A stretch of DNA of 64,000 nucleotides from Gammaproteobacteria bacterium (GCA_028279365.1 JANQNX010000015.1:62001-126000), one strand, 5' to 3'. Numbered from the stretch's first letter, positions 48,235-58,759 are shown. Made by a program: numbers and translations. Notes: generated from the letters alone by a model not told the origin.

Positions 48235-50937
48235 ATGATTATTAAACTGGCTCAAAAAATATTTGGTACCCGTAATGAACGGGTGGTGAAGGGATTATTC
48301 AAGCTAACTAAAGAAATCAATGCGCTTGAGGACTCTCTGGCCGATCTCGAAGACAGCCATTTTCCTGCAAAAACCCAAGCATTAAAAACGCAGCTTGCAG
48401 AAGGAAAAAGTCTGGAGAGCTTGTTACCAGAGGCGTTTGCCTTAGTGCGGGAAGGCAGTCGTCGTCGACTCAATATGCGTCACTTCGATGTTCAGCTCAT
48501 CGGTGGCATGGTCTTGCATGATGGCAATATTGCTGAAATGCGTACTGGCGAAGGTAAAACACTGGTTGCGACTTTAGCGGCTTACCTGAATGCGTTATCC
48601 GGTAAGGGTGTACATGTCGTCACCGTTAATGATTATCTTGCCAGACGTGATGCCGAATGGATGGGACAGCTGTATGAGTTTCTGGGTTTAACGACTGGCG
48701 TTATTGTATCCGGTTTATCCATGGAAGAGCGTAAAGCAGCTTATCAATGCGATATTACTTACGGTACCAATAATGAATTTGGCTTCGATTATCTTAGGGA
48801 CAACATGGCATTTACTCCTGAGGGCCGTGTACAACGAGGGTTGAATTTTGCCATCGTTGATGAAGTTGACTCCATTCTTATTGATGAGGCCAGGACACCA
48901 TTAATTATCTCCGGCGCAGTGGATGATCGCACCGATCTCTATATCAAGATCGATAAATTAATCCCTTATCTGGATAAACAGCTGGTCGAAGACGGACCGG
49001 GCGATTTCAGTATTGATGAAAAATCCAAACAGGCTTATTTAACTGAGTCAGGCCACGATCATATCGAGCAGTTACTCAGAGATAACGGTATCATCGAAGC
49101 TAACCAGACACTTTACGACCCGGTTAATATCGGCATCCTGCATCACCTAAATGCGGCCCTGCGTGCGCATCATTTATTCAAAATAGATGTGGATTATCTG
49201 GTGAAAAATAATGCCGTGGTTATTGTCGATGAATTTACCGGGCGTACTATGGAAGGTCGTCGCTGGTCAGATGGTTTACATCAGGCCATCGAAGCCAAAG
49301 AGGGTGTGCCGATTCAGAATGAGAATCAAACCCTGGCGTCTATCACCTATCAAAATTATTTCCGTTTGTATTCCAAGCTATCGGGTATGACCGGTACGGC
49401 AGATACGGAAGCGTTTGAGTTTCAACAAATATATGGGCTGGAAGTTATTGTTATTCCAACACATAAGCCAATGATTCGTGACGATCAAAGTGATGTAGTA
49501 TTTCTCACCGCAAAAGAAAAATATGATGCGATTATTGAAGATATAAAATCAGCTCAGGAAAACCAGCAGCCGGTATTGGTCGGAACTGCGTCTATTGAAG
49601 TATCGGAATACTTATCCGGCTTAATGAAAAAAGAAAATATCCAGCACAAAGTACTAAATGCGAAATTTCATGAAAAGGAAGCCGAGATTATTGAACAAGC
49701 AGGTCGACCCGGTGCGGTAACCATCGCGACAAACATGGCTGGCCGCGGTACCGATATTGTACTCGGCGGTAATTATGAAGCCGAATTAAAAGCCTTAACC
49801 GATGCTGACGATGATGTGAAAGCTAGATTAATTGAAGATTGGCAACAGCGTCACGATAAGGTTATCGATAGTGGTGGCTTACATATTATTGGTACCGAGC
49901 GTCATGAATCAAGACGTATTGATAACCAGTTAAGGGGACGCTCAGGCAGGCAGGGCGATCCCGGTTCCAGTCGGTTTTATTTATCGCTTGAAGACAATTT
50001 GATGCGTATTTTTGCGTCGGAGAAAGTGTCTGCCATTATGCAAAAACTGGGTATGGAAGAGGGTGAGGCGATTGAATCGAAACTTGTGACTCGCGCAATT
50101 GAAAATGCCCAACGCAAAGTGGAAGCGCATAACTTTGATATTCGTAAACACTTACTGGAATTCGACGACGTAGCTAACGATCAGCGTAAAGTTATCTATG
50201 AGCAGCGCAATGATCTGCTTGATGGCGAGCATATTGCCGAAGAAGTCAAGGCCATGCGTAATGATGTGGTGAATGATGTTATTGATGAGTTTATGCCGCG
50301 TGCCAGTATGGATGAAATGTGGGATATAAAAGGTTTGGAAGATGCATTGTTGCATGAATTTGATGTGACACTACCACTACAGGATTGGCTTGATGAAGAT
50401 AAATCCTTACACGAGGAATCGTTGAGAGAAAAGATTCATGCCAGTCTGGAAACTATTGCGTTAGAGAAAGAAACTTTGATTACGCCAGACTTAATGCGTC
50501 GAATTGAAAAGCAGATTATGTTGGATGTCCTGGATCGTCATTGGAAAGACCATTTGGTAGCAATGGACCAGCTTCGACAAGGCATTCATCTCAGGAGTTT
50601 TGCTGCTAAAAACCCTAAACAGGAATACAAACGTGAAGCATTTGATTTATTTGTGCAGTTATTAGCTAATGTCAAACATGATGTCATTGTATTCTTGTTT
50701 AAGGTAAATATAAGGACTGAGCAGGATGTCGAGATGGCGGAAAAGAAAGAGCCACAAAGAGATATGAATTTTTCTCATCCCGCTGCAGAGAACAGCTTAC
50801 AAACGAATGAACAGGAAACACCACAGAAACCTGCAGTTCAGCCCTTTACCCGTAACCAGCCTAAAATTGGCAGGAATCAACCTTGCCCCTGTGGTTCAGG
50901 CAAGAAATATAAACAGTGTCACGGTAAGCTTAATTAA
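48235..50937 (+). CDS. secA: Preprotein translocase ATPase SecA
   Basis: SecA drives proteins through SecYEG. The 900-aa product has Walker [16 protein letters not shown], Walker [17 protein letters not shown], the [15 protein letters not shown] segment, the second motor domain with [15 protein letters not shown] and [12 protein letters not shown], and the C-terminal zinc finger C884-x-C886...C895-H896 that contacts SecB and lipids. There is a normal linker of about 50 polar residues before the finger. Confidence 0.99.
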   Translation: MIIKLAQKIFGTRNERVVKGLFKLTKEINALEDSLADLEDSHFPAKTQALKTQLAEGKSLESLLPEAFALVREGSRRRLNMRHFDVQLIGGMVLHDGNIAEMRTGEGKTLVATLAAYLNALSGKGVHVVTVNDYLARRDAEWMGQLYEFLGLTTGVIVSGLSMEERKAAYQCDITYGTNNEFGFDYLRDNMAFTPEGRVQRGLNFAIVDEVDSILIDEARTPLIISGAVDDRTDLYIKIDKLIPYLDKQLVEDGPGDFSIDEKSKQAYLTESGHDHIEQLLRDNGIIEANQTLYDPVNIGILHHLNAALRAHHLFKIDVDYLVKNNAVVIVDEFTGRTMEGRRWSDGLHQAIEAKEGVPIQNENQTLASITYQNYFRLYSKLSGMTGTADTEAFEFQQIYGLEVIVIPTHKPMIRDDQSDVVFLTAKEKYDAIIEDIKSAQENQQPVLVGTASIEVSEYLSGLMKKENIQHKVLNAKFHEKEAEIIEQAGRPGAVTIATNMAGRGTDIVLGGNYEAELKALTDADDDVKARLIEDWQQRHDKVIDSGGLHIIGTERHESRRIDNQLRGRSGRQGDPGSSRFYLSLEDNLMRIFASEKVSAIMQKLGMEEGEAIESKLVTRAIENAQRKVEAHNFDIRKHLLEFDDVANDQRKVIYEQRNDLLDGEHIAEEVKAMRNDVVNDVIDEFMPRASMDEMWDIKGLEDALLHEFDVTLPLQDWLDEDKSLHEESLREKIHASLETIALEKETLITPDLMRRIEKQIMLDVLDRHWKDHLVAMDQLRQGIHLRSFAAKNPKQEYKREAFDLFVQLLANVKHDVIVFLFKVNIRTEQDVEMAEKKEPQRDMNFSHPAAENSLQTNEQETPQKPAVQPFTRNQPKIGRNQPCPCGSGKKYKQCHGKLN

Positions 50938-50950
50938 GTTTTGTCATAAG

Positions 50951-52168
50951 ATGGCTGTCAACCTGACCGCACCTGAGCAGCTTACTCCAATTAATGGAAT
51001 TAACATCGCTAGCTGTCATGCTGGTATTTATGAGCATCGTAATGATTTTTGCCTGATTCAGTTCGCTGAAACAAGTCAGGTAGCGGCTGTCTTCACCAAA
51101 AATAAATTCTGCGCTGCTCCGGTAAGTATTGCTAAACGACATCTCGAGCAAAATAAATCGACAAGCCTGCTTATCAATTCTGGTAATGCTAATGCCGGGA
51201 CAGGTAAACAAGGTCAGTCCGACGCACTGCAACTTTGTCTTACATTGTCATCTAAACTAGGTTGTCAACCAGAGCAGATCTTGCCATTTTCGACAGGTGT
51301 TATTGGCGAATATTTACCTGTAGAAAAAATGGAAAACAGTATTGATACGCTGATTAGTTCATTATCTGATTCCAATTGGTTGAGCGCTGCAGAAGCAATC
51401 ATGACCACTGATACAGTGGCAAAAGGTATTAGCAAAACATTTCGTATCGGTGACAAAAAGATCACGATTACTGGTATTGCAAAAGGTTCGGGCATGATAC
51501 GACCTGATATGGCGACCATGCTGGCTTTTATTGGCACTGATTTACAGATTGATCAATCTTTGTTGCAAACAACGCTAAAAGAAATCGTCGAGCAAAGTTT
51601 TAATCGAATTACCGTTGATGGGGATACATCGACCAATGATTCCTGCGTTATAATAGCAACCGGTTGCGCAGATAACTATTTGATTAGCAGCAAAAATGAT
51701 GATGGCTATGAAGCTTTTTATCAGTGCTTACTTGATGTTTGTCGTCATCTGGCATGCGCCATTATCCGGGATGGTGAAGGTGCGACAAAATTTATTACTA
51801 TTCATGTCAATCATGGTAGTTGTGAAGAAGACTGCCTAAAGGTGGCATATCGCGTTGCCGAATCCTTATTGGTCAAAACAGCTTTTACCGCCTCTGATCC
51901 GAATTGGGGTCGACTGCTCTCAGCCATTGGTAATGCAGATACTCAGCAATTTGATATTAATAAAGTTAACGTTTACCTGGGCAATGTCAGCATTATTCGC
52001 TATGGTGAACGCGCTGAGGAATATCAAGAACTTGCAGGTAAAGCAGTCATGATGGAAGCAGAAATTATTGTCGATATCGATCTGGGCGTTGGTCAGGCCA
52101 ATACGACTATTTGGACTACCGATCTATCCTATGACTATATCAAGATAAACGCTGAATACAGAACATAG
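50951..52168 (+). CDS. argJ: Bifunctional ornithine acetyltransferase/N-acetylglutamate synthase ArgJ
   Basis: ArgJ transfers acetyl from N-acetylornithine to glutamate in the cyclic arginine pathway. The precursor cleaves itself at the Ala-Thr bond in RPDMATMLAF; the nucleophile is T189. The 405-aa product also has LINSGNANAGTG, DGDTSTNDS, IRDGEGATKF and SDPNWGR. An earlier in-frame start inside secA is rejected because the family starts at MAVNL. The gap to secA is 13 bases. Confidence 0.97.
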   Translation: MAVNLTAPEQLTPINGINIASCHAGIYEHRNDFCLIQFAETSQVAAVFTKNKFCAAPVSIAKRHLEQNKSTSLLINSGNANAGTGKQGQSDALQLCLTLSSKLGCQPEQILPFSTGVIGEYLPVEKMENSIDTLISSLSDSNWLSAAEAIMTTDTVAKGISKTFRIGDKKITITGIAKGSGMIRPDMATMLAFIGTDLQIDQSLLQTTLKEIVEQSFNRITVDGDTSTNDSCVIIATGCADNYLISSKNDDGYEAFYQCLLDVCRHLACAIIRDGEGATKFITIHVNHGSCEEDCLKVAYRVAESLLVKTAFTASDPNWGRLLSAIGNADTQQFDINKVNVYLGNVSIIRYGERAEEYQELAGKAVMMEAEIIVDIDLGVGQANTTIWTTDLSYDYIKINAEYRT

Positions 52169-52170
52169 TG

Positions 52171-53163
52171 ATGTCCAGGCGAGTTCGCGTTGCGGCCGGT
52201 GTTATCTACAGTAACAACAAAAAAAGTGTGCTGCTATCCAGGCGTAAGCATGATCAACATTTACCGAATTTATGGGAATTTCCGGGTGGTAAAATTGAGT
52301 CCCATGAATCTGCCGAGCAGGCGCTAGAACGCGAGTTAAGCGAAGAGCTTGGTATTAAAATTTCTTGTCCTCATTACTTAATGACGGTTGATCATGACTA
52401 CAAGGATAAAAATGTCAGTCTGGAAATCTATGAAATATTTGATTGGCAAGGAAAAGAGCAGGGAAGAGAAGGCCAGCAAATTGAATGGGTATCAATAGAG
52501 TCATTACGAAATAAAACGATGCCCGAGGCAAACCTGAGTATTGTTAACAGGTTATTACTATCAGATGTGATTCTGATAAGTAAAGATGAATATGCTGATT
52601 ACAATGAATTACTTAATGTGCTGGAAAATTGTATCGAAAGTGGTTTAAGCATGTTTCAACTAAGGTTAAAAGATGAAAAGCACGAACAGCTCAAAGAGGT
52701 CCTTGGCAGTATTAACCGAATTACTATGAATAATAATGTATCAGTGATATTAAATGGTTCACCTGATTTGATTGATACCCATCCTATCGATGGCATTCAT
52801 CTTAATAGTCAACGATTGAAGTCCTATGACTCAAGGCCTATCTCTAAAAAATACTTATTAAGCGCATCCTGTCATAATCAAGATGAAATAGCGCACGCAT
52901 TAAAGTTAGATGTTGATTATCTATTCATCTCACCAGTTAAACCAACACAGACGCATGTTGAAGCACAGCCATTATATTGGGATAAATTTGCTGATTTGTG
53001 TCGTCTAAGTAAACGGCCTGTCTATGCTTTAGGCGGCATGACTTCGGATGACATGAAGCAAGCAAAAGCAAACGGTGCAAAAGGTATCGCAATGATTAGT
53101 GCAGTATGGCGGACGACACGTCCTGCAAATGTGATACGTCAATGTTTCAATGCTTTAGATTAG
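52171..53163 (+). CDS. Nudix hydrolase fused to a ThiE-like domain (MutT/ThiE fusion)
   Basis: The N-terminal domain (about 1-130) has a perfect Nudix box at 40-62 (G-x5-E-x7-REUxEExGU) and is MutT-like, likely removing oxidised dGTP. The C-terminal domain (about 135-328) resembles thiamine-phosphate synthase (FQLRLKD, DGIHLNS, YLFISPVKPTQTH, YALGGM), but its role in the fusion is not established. GTG 52168 overlapping the argJ stop is an alternative start; the ATG three bases later is used. The last 17 bases overlap the convergent yacG. Confidence 0.92.
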   Translation: MSRRVRVAAGVIYSNNKKSVLLSRRKHDQHLPNLWEFPGGKIESHESAEQALERELSEELGIKISCPHYLMTVDHDYKDKNVSLEIYEIFDWQGKEQGREGQQIEWVSIESLRNKTMPEANLSIVNRLLLSDVILISKDEYADYNELLNVLENCIESGLSMFQLRLKDEKHEQLKEVLGSINRITMNNNVSVILNGSPDLIDTHPIDGIHLNSQRLKSYDSRPISKKYLLSASCHNQDEIAHALKLDVDYLFISPVKPTQTHVEAQPLYWDKFADLCRLSKRPVYALGGMTSDDMKQAKANGAKGIAMISAVWRTTRPANVIRQCFNALD

Positions 53164-53338
53164 TATTGCTTGCTGTTTCATCAAAGTAGATTTCTTTTTG
53201 CGGGATAGTGTAAGACTCGTCCAGCCACTCACCGAAGTCAATCAGCCTGCAACGATCAGAACAGAACGGCCGACAGGGATTCTCTTTGTTAAGAGAAATG
53301 AGTTTTTCACAATTGGGACAACGGGCCAGTGTAGTCAT
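53147..53338 (-). CDS. yacG: DNA gyrase inhibitor YacG
   Basis: YacG is a small zinc protein that binds GyrB and blocks DNA binding. The 63-aa product has the zinc ligands C7, C10, C26 and C30 (CPNC and CSDRC) and the family motif RCRLIDFGEWLDE. It overlaps zapD by four bases, and the coaE-zapD-yacG order equals that of E. coli. Confidence 0.95.
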   Translation of the reverse strand: MTTLARCPNCEKLISLNKENPCRPFCSDRCRLIDFGEWLDESYTIPQKEIYFDETASNTNLKH

Positions 53339-54105
53339 AGTATGCAGCAGTGCAGCTCAAACTCTACATTTGAATCAGTCTGGATTGGTCTGTCAGCCGA
53401 GTCATTACTTTGCATAAAGCGAACAGTGAATCGATGTTTCCCACCGCTGATCTCTGGATAGAAAGAGCTGACTTCGGGCAAGAGTACGCGTATTAGTTGG
53501 CATGAAAGATTGGGTTCAATTGGTCTTTGATAAAAACCCTCTTCTGCGGTTTCTGTGCTGGGATTCGTGCTGTTGCGAAGCATTTCCAATGCGAATTCCA
53601 CCGCCTGTTTGATTGGTTCGATATCCTTAAACCAGTTCTGAATATCATGACGTTTTTTTTGTATCGGCAAGTTTAGCCAGTGATGAAATCTGGGTAAGTC
53701 AAAATTGCAGGTGCCACCGGGTATGCTGGTGCGCTGTTTAAAGCTATTGACTAATTCACTGGTCTTTAAACTATTGCCTGGTTGATAATCGCTTTCCCTC
53801 AGTTTTTTTAGTATTTGTATAATATTTTCATTGATAGCAACGAGCCTGGATTGATCAACAGCGGGATTATCTTTTAAGGAAATTAGCATAGAGGAATGTT
53901 TTTCGAGCTCTTTAATGAGTTCTGCTTTCAAATCGGAGCGGGACAGCAGATCCACAATTTCTAACATGGATTCCAGCAAAAAACGAAAATCCCAGGAAGT
54001 CGATTGATCATAGCGAGACTCAATAATACTGAACAGGTGCTCTAACCGTAGAAAATTACGAACTCGTTCGTTTAATGGTTGTTCATAGATGATCTTTTTC
54101 TGCAC
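53335..54105 (-). CDS. zapD: Z-ring associated protein ZapD
   Basis: ZapD binds the FtsZ C-terminal peptide and bundles filaments. The 256-aa product has the helical N-terminal domain with YEQPLNERVRNFLRLEHLF and the beta C-terminal domain with RQ-like basic surface (YEISGGKHRFTVRFM). The family's GGTCNFDLPRFHHWL is present. It lies between coaE and yacG. Confidence 0.95.
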   Translation of the reverse strand: MQKKIIYEQPLNERVRNFLRLEHLFSIIESRYDQSTSWDFRFLLESMLEIVDLLSRSDLKAELIKELEKHSSMLISLKDNPAVDQSRLVAINENIIQILKKLRESDYQPGNSLKTSELVNSFKQRTSIPGGTCNFDLPRFHHWLNLPIQKKRHDIQNWFKDIEPIKQAVEFALEMLRNSTNPSTETAEEGFYQRPIEPNLSCQLIRVLLPEVSSFYPEISGGKHRFTVRFMQSNDSADRPIQTDSNVEFELHCCIL

Positions 54106-54116
54106 AGTATTTTTCT

Positions 54117-54728
54117 TTATTCAGGGCTGGTAGCCATAGCGAGATAGCTATTATGGAGTTTCTTTATTTTATCATGCAGTAAATCGATACTGATAGAATT
54201 ATCGATAACATCATCGGCAAATTTGTTTCGCTGTTCGCGGTTAATCTGGGTAGATATGATGTTTCTGGCCGCTTCGTCACTATGGCTATCTCTATTCATC
54301 AGCCTGTCTAGCTGGGTTTCATATGGAGTATCAACGACCAGTATGCGATCAAATTTATCCATGGTATTAGTTTCCACAAGTAGTGGTATGACGACAATAC
54401 AATATGGGAAGTCTAACATCACCGAACGGCGATCAATTTCCTCAAAAACCAAAGGGTGAAGTATATTTTCCAACGCTTTTTTTTTCTCCTGGTTGTTAAA
54501 AATAATTTCGCTCAGTTTTTTCCTGTTTAGCATTCCATTATTATCAATAATGTCAGTACCAAACAGATCGATAATCTCGTGATAAGCCGGTTTATTGGCT
54601 TGTGTGATTTCCCTGGTGATGATGTCGCAGTCTATTATCGGGACGCCCAGATTTGAAAAACAGTCGGATACTGTTGTTTTACCGCTGGCGATACCGCCAG
54701 TCATTGCAACCTTAAAAGGTACAGGCAT
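54117..54728 (-). CDS. coaE: Dephospho-CoA kinase CoaE
   Basis: CoaE phosphorylates dephospho-CoA in the last step of CoA synthesis. The 203-aa product has the P-loop GGIASGKTT (residues 11-19), DCDIITREI, the lid region and the CoaE motif RDSHSDEAARNIISTQ. The open frame continues 16 codons upstream into pilD, but MPVPFKVAMTGG is the normal N-terminus. The start is two bases after the pilD stop. Confidence 0.95.
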   Translation of the reverse strand: MPVPFKVAMTGGIASGKTTVSDCFSNLGVPIIDCDIITREITQANKPAYHEIIDLFGTDIIDNNGMLNRKKLSEIIFNNQEKKKALENILHPLVFEEIDRRSVMLDFPYCIVVIPLLVETNTMDKFDRILVVDTPYETQLDRLMNRDSHSDEAARNIISTQINREQRNKFADDVIDNSISIDLLHDKIKKLHNSYLAMATSPE

Positions 54729-54730
54729 GA

Positions 54731-55600
54731 TTATAAAAAGGCGTTCAAATACACTGACATTAGATAAGGTCCCCAAAGCATCGCTACCCAGCCAGCAATA
54801 GCAAGATAAGGCCCAAACGGAATAGGTATGGTTCTATCATGAGATCGAAAGAAAATAAGTAACAGGCCGATGGTGGCGCCAACTAATGACGATAACACAA
54901 TGATCAATGGCAATAACTGCCAGCCAAACCAGGCTCCAAATACAGCCAGTAATTTAAAGTCGCCATGTCCCATACCTTCCTTGCCGGTGACCAGCTTGAA
55001 AACAATATAAACTGACCATAGCGAACCGTAACCAAAAATTGCACCTAGCACACTTGATTCGAGCGTCGTGAAAATTCCAAAATAGTTAATTGAGATACCA
55101 AGCCATAAAAATGGAAGCGTAATATCATCCGGGAGTAACTGTTGATCATAGTCAATTAATGATAATGCAATAAGCGCATAAGTCAGACTAAGTGCGAACA
55201 ATGTTTGCAAACTTACGCCAAAATAATTAGCAACAATAATAGCGAGCAGGCCTGTTGCCAATTCAATCAGGGGATAACGGATTGATATTTGCGCACCACA
55301 GTTACTGCATTTACCTTTCAGAAACAAATAGCTAATAATCGGGATGTTTTCGATGGCTGTTATTTGGTGTCCACAGGATTGACAGCGTGAACGGGGCAGA
55401 ATCAAGTCGAATCGATTATGATCCTGTGGCTGTTCTATTTCTAACAATTCACAACACTGCTGTTTCCAGTCCCTGTGCATCATGACCGGAAGTCGATAGA
55501 TGACGACATTTAAAAAGCTGCCGATTAACAGGCTGAAGATAAATACGCTAGTAAGAAAAAAAAACGGATTTTGGGTGAAAAATGTAAGAAGTAAAGACAC
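54731..55600 (-). CDS. pilD: Type IV prepilin peptidase/methylase PilD
   Basis: PilD cleaves and N-methylates type IV pilins and type II secretion pseudopilins at the inner membrane. The 289-aa product has the N-terminal methylase region with two CxxC pairs (CQSCG and CSNCG) for zinc, about eight membrane segments, and the two catalytic aspartates in LIDYDQQLLPD and MGHGDFKLLA. It is in a pilB-pilC-pilD-coaE unit. Confidence 0.96.
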   Translation of the reverse strand: MSLLLTFFTQNPFFFLTSVFIFSLLIGSFLNVVIYRLPVMMHRDWKQQCCELLEIEQPQDHNRFDLILPRSRCQSCGHQITAIENIPIISYLFLKGKCSNCGAQISIRYPLIELATGLLAIIVANYFGVSLQTLFALSLTYALIALSLIDYDQQLLPDDITLPFLWLGISINYFGIFTTLESSVLGAIFGYGSLWSVYIVFKLVTGKEGMGHGDFKLLAVFGAWFGWQLLPLIIVLSSLVGATIGLLLIFFRSHDRTIPIPFGPYLAIAGWVAMLWGPYLMSVYLNAFL

Positions 55601-55678
55601 GTAATCGCGGTTTGCTATGCTTGATTAATTGGATTTCATCCCGATGAAGATAAGCTCTCATCGGGATGAAAAATATTG

Positions 55679-56899
55679 CTAGACGACAGAACCCATCTTG
55701 AATATTGGTAGGTACATGCCGATGACGATACCACCAATCACGACACCCAGAAATGCCATAATCATCGGTTCCAAAAGGCTAGTTAATGCTTCTACCGCAT
55801 CATCCACTTCCTGCTCATACCAATCAGCGACTTTACCTAGCATAGTATCAATTGCGCCTGATTCTTCACCAATTGCAACCATTTGGACAACCATATTTGG
55901 AAAAAGACCGGAATCCCTCATTGAAGCTTGCAACTGAGTACCTGTAGAAATTTCATCTTTCATCTTCATAGTTGCATCATAAAAAACGATATTACCTGTT
56001 GCTCCTGCGACAGAGTTCATCGCCTCAACTAGTGGTGTCCCTGCCGCAAACATGGTTTCCAGCGTTCTGGCAAATCGTGCGATAGCAGATTTTTCCATTA
56101 TCATGCCTATCACAGGTACCTTCAGTATGGCTCTGTCCAGAAATTGTTGCACAGTCGTCGAACGTTTTTTGAGCTCCAATGCGCCGTACACAGTTCCACC
56201 CATTACTGCAAATATAAAGAACCAGTTGGCAACGAAGAAATCTGAACAATCGATCAGAAATTGGGTTAACGCTGGGAGGTCTGCCCCGAATGAGCTGAAT
56301 AACTCGGTGAATTGAGGAATAACAAAAATCATTAAAATAGACACGACAATCACAGCGGCGACAATCACGGCGGCAGGGTAGAAAAGCGCTGATTTTATTT
56401 TCGATTTTAGTGCTTCAGTTTTTTCCATGTAAGTCGCAAGTTTATGGAGTATCGCTTCTAAAATACCGGCGTGCTCGCCAGCTTCAACTAAATTGCAATA
56501 AAGATCATTGAACTGTAAAGGGCGTTTTCTTAATGCGTCAGTTAAATTATTCCCTGCCTCCACATCTGCTTTAACACTTAATATTAATTCCTGCATGCCA
56601 GCATTTTCATGTCCGCGACCGACAATCTCGAAGGCTTGAACCAGTGGTACGCCGGAAGACATCATCGTTGCTAACTGGCGACTGAATACTGTGATGTCTT
56701 TCGGTGTAATTTTAGTTTTTCCGCCACCACCAAATAATGGTTTTGGTTTTTTCCTGACTTTTAACGGGTTGACGCCTTGTCTTCTGAGTACTGCCTTTAC
56801 CAGAGCTTCACTTTGACCGCTCATTTCACCTTTAACACGTTTGCCGGATTTATCTGTACCTTCCCAGGTAAACATGTCAGATTTTTGTGCTTCAGCCAT
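55679..56899 (-). CDS. pilC: Type IV pilus platform protein PilC
   Basis: PilC is the inner-membrane platform on which PilB and PilT act. The 406-aa product has the duplicated T2SSF domain: a cytoplasmic part (about 1-170), a membrane pair near 170-235, a second cytoplasmic part and a last membrane helix near 375-398. The FSRQLATMMSSGVPLVQAFEI and RFARTLETMFAAGTPLVEAM repeats are typical. Five bases separate it from pilB. Confidence 0.95.
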   Translation of the reverse strand: MAEAQKSDMFTWEGTDKSGKRVKGEMSGQSEALVKAVLRRQGVNPLKVRKKPKPLFGGGGKTKITPKDITVFSRQLATMMSSGVPLVQAFEIVGRGHENAGMQELILSVKADVEAGNNLTDALRKRPLQFNDLYCNLVEAGEHAGILEAILHKLATYMEKTEALKSKIKSALFYPAAVIVAAVIVVSILMIFVIPQFTELFSSFGADLPALTQFLIDCSDFFVANWFFIFAVMGGTVYGALELKKRSTTVQQFLDRAILKVPVIGMIMEKSAIARFARTLETMFAAGTPLVEAMNSVAGATGNIVFYDATMKMKDEISTGTQLQASMRDSGLFPNMVVQMVAIGEESGAIDTMLGKVADWYEQEVDDAVEALTSLLEPMIMAFLGVVIGGIVIGMYLPIFKMGSVV

Positions 56900-56904
56900 A
56901 ATCT

Positions 56905-58620
56905 CTACTCTACTGTTACTCGGTTCACTTCAGTTAAACTGGTTATACCGTCGGCAACTTTTGCAATGCCACTATGACGAATATCCCAAATACCCTCTGA
57001 TTTTGCCTGATCGGCCAGTTGTACCGCATTAGCACCCTCGATAATCAGGCGTTTCATCGCATCAGAAATATTCATCACTTGGTAGATACCAGCTCGACCT
57101 TTGTATCCCGGATTGTCTTCTGTTTCTTCGCCAGGTTCGAATAACGTGACACCTGACTCAATCATTTCATCAGTAAAACCTTCGTCTTTCATCGCTTCAA
57201 CCGGCATTTCAACGGGTACCCTATTATTTGGATTTAACCGACGACAAAGTCGTTGTGCCGTGATCAGGTTAATACTGGTTGCAACAGCAAAGGCCTGAAT
57301 TCCCATATCCTGCAAACGAGTTAGTGTTTGTGGACCATCATTGGTGTGTAAAGTAGACATGACCATGTGCCCGGTTTGAGCAGCCTTAACGGCAATAGAA
57401 GCCGTACCCAGATCACGTATCTCACCAACGAGGATGATGTCTGGATCCTGTCTTAAGAAAGCCTTTAAGGCCTTCTCAAAAGTCATGCCGGTGCGTTCAT
57501 CGACTTGCACCTGATTGACACCGGCTAGGTTAATTTCCACCGGGTCTTCAGCTGTTGAGATATTAATATCTACCTGATTAAGAATGTTAATTCCCGTATA
57601 AAGTGATACGGTTTTACCGCTACCGGTTGGCCCGGTAACCAGAAACATACCGTAAGGTTTATGCAGGTTTTCCAGAAACATTTCTTTTTGATGATCTTCA
57701 TAACCCAATTGGTCGATTTGTAGTGCTGCTGCATCCGAATTCAGAATACGCATACATGTCTTCTCACCAAACAAGGTGGGGCAGGTGTTGACACGGAAAT
57801 CGATGGATTTGCTCTTAGACAATTTTAACTTGATTCGTCCATCCTGAGGCACCCGTCTTTCTGAGACATCCAATCGCGACATGACCTTGATACGTGCGGC
57901 AATCTTGGACGATAAACTCATCGGCGGTTTGGCGACTTCCTGCAATACACCGTCAATGCGGAAACGGACCCGATAGACTTTTTCATAAGGCTCGAAGTGT
58001 AAATCCGAGGCGCCTTTTTTAATTGCGTCCAGCAGTACTTTGTTAACAAACCTGACCACCGGAGCATCGTCGACATCGGAGTCATCTTCATCCTGTGGAC
58101 CATCTTCAGCGACTTCCAGATCGTCCAGATCTTCAAAGTCTTCATCATCCATGTCACCGAGACCACCATCAGCGGCCTCAAGTGCCTTTTCAATATTTTT
58201 TACCAGCTTGTCTTCTTCAACAATAATGGCGTCAGTATTAAGACTGGTCGCGAATTTTATTTCGTCCAGTGCCTGCATGTTGGTTGGGTCAGAAACAGCA
58301 ACGGCAAGACGTTTACCACGTTTGAAGATAGGCAGGGCATGGTGTTTTTTGATTAAATCTTCCTTGACCAGCTTGATGATATCCGGGTCTATGTCGAGCA
58401 TATCGATATCGACTAATGGTGCGCCGAATTCAGTTGCGCCTGCTAATGCAATATCCTTACTCGCGACCAGCTTTTCGTTGACGATATGGCTGACAAAAGG
58501 GATTTTCTTTTTTAATGATTCTTCAAGTGCTTTTTGCGCCTTCTCTTCTTCAAGAAGACCGTCTATCACCAGTTTACGCGCAAGACCACTGAGATTTATT
58601 TTTTTTGTGGATACGGCCAT
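56905..58620 (-). CDS. pilB: Type IV pilus extension ATPase PilB, zinc motif replaced
   Basis: PilB powers pilus extension. The 571-aa product has the N-terminal MshEN-like part (about 10-145), an acidic linker (151-186) and the ATPase domain with Walker A G330-T337 (GPTGSGKT), the Asp box DINISTAEDPVE, Walker B-like PDIILVGEIRD and the His box MSTLHTND. The two CxxC pairs usual in this family are absent: the positions read N463-PN-N466 and E499-TE-D502. A consensus -10 box (TATAAT, 58669-58674 on the minus strand) lies upstream. No pilA is found before it. Confidence 0.93.
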   Translation of the reverse strand: MAVSTKKINLSGLARKLVIDGLLEEEKAQKALEESLKKKIPFVSHIVNEKLVASKDIALAGATEFGAPLVDIDMLDIDPDIIKLVKEDLIKKHHALPIFKRGKRLAVAVSDPTNMQALDEIKFATSLNTDAIIVEEDKLVKNIEKALEAADGGLGDMDDEDFEDLDDLEVAEDGPQDEDDSDVDDAPVVRFVNKVLLDAIKKGASDLHFEPYEKVYRVRFRIDGVLQEVAKPPMSLSSKIAARIKVMSRLDVSERRVPQDGRIKLKLSKSKSIDFRVNTCPTLFGEKTCMRILNSDAAALQIDQLGYEDHQKEMFLENLHKPYGMFLVTGPTGSGKTVSLYTGINILNQVDINISTAEDPVEINLAGVNQVQVDERTGMTFEKALKAFLRQDPDIILVGEIRDLGTASIAVKAAQTGHMVMSTLHTNDGPQTLTRLQDMGIQAFAVATSINLITAQRLCRRLNPNNRVPVEMPVEAMKDEGFTDEMIESGVTLFEPGEETEDNPGYKGRAGIYQVMNISDAMKRLIIEGANAVQLADQAKSEGIWDIRHSGIAKVADGITSLTEVNRVTVE

Positions 58621-58759
58621 ATTAGGCGTGTTAACCCTTATTTATCAAGATTGACGCCTAAATATTAGATTATATGGGATAAATAACCAACCGTTTTAGC
58701 CCTTATATCGGGATTATTTGGCTAATTGCACTGCAACATTTACAGATAGCGGATATCCG

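Noticed and set aside
50807..50950. Upstream start of argJ inside secA
   Set aside because: ArgJ begins at MAVNL; the extension is secA read in another frame.
58040..58654. 204-codon open frame opposite pilB
   Set aside because: Serine-rich antisense of the acidic PilB linker; no ribosome site or family.
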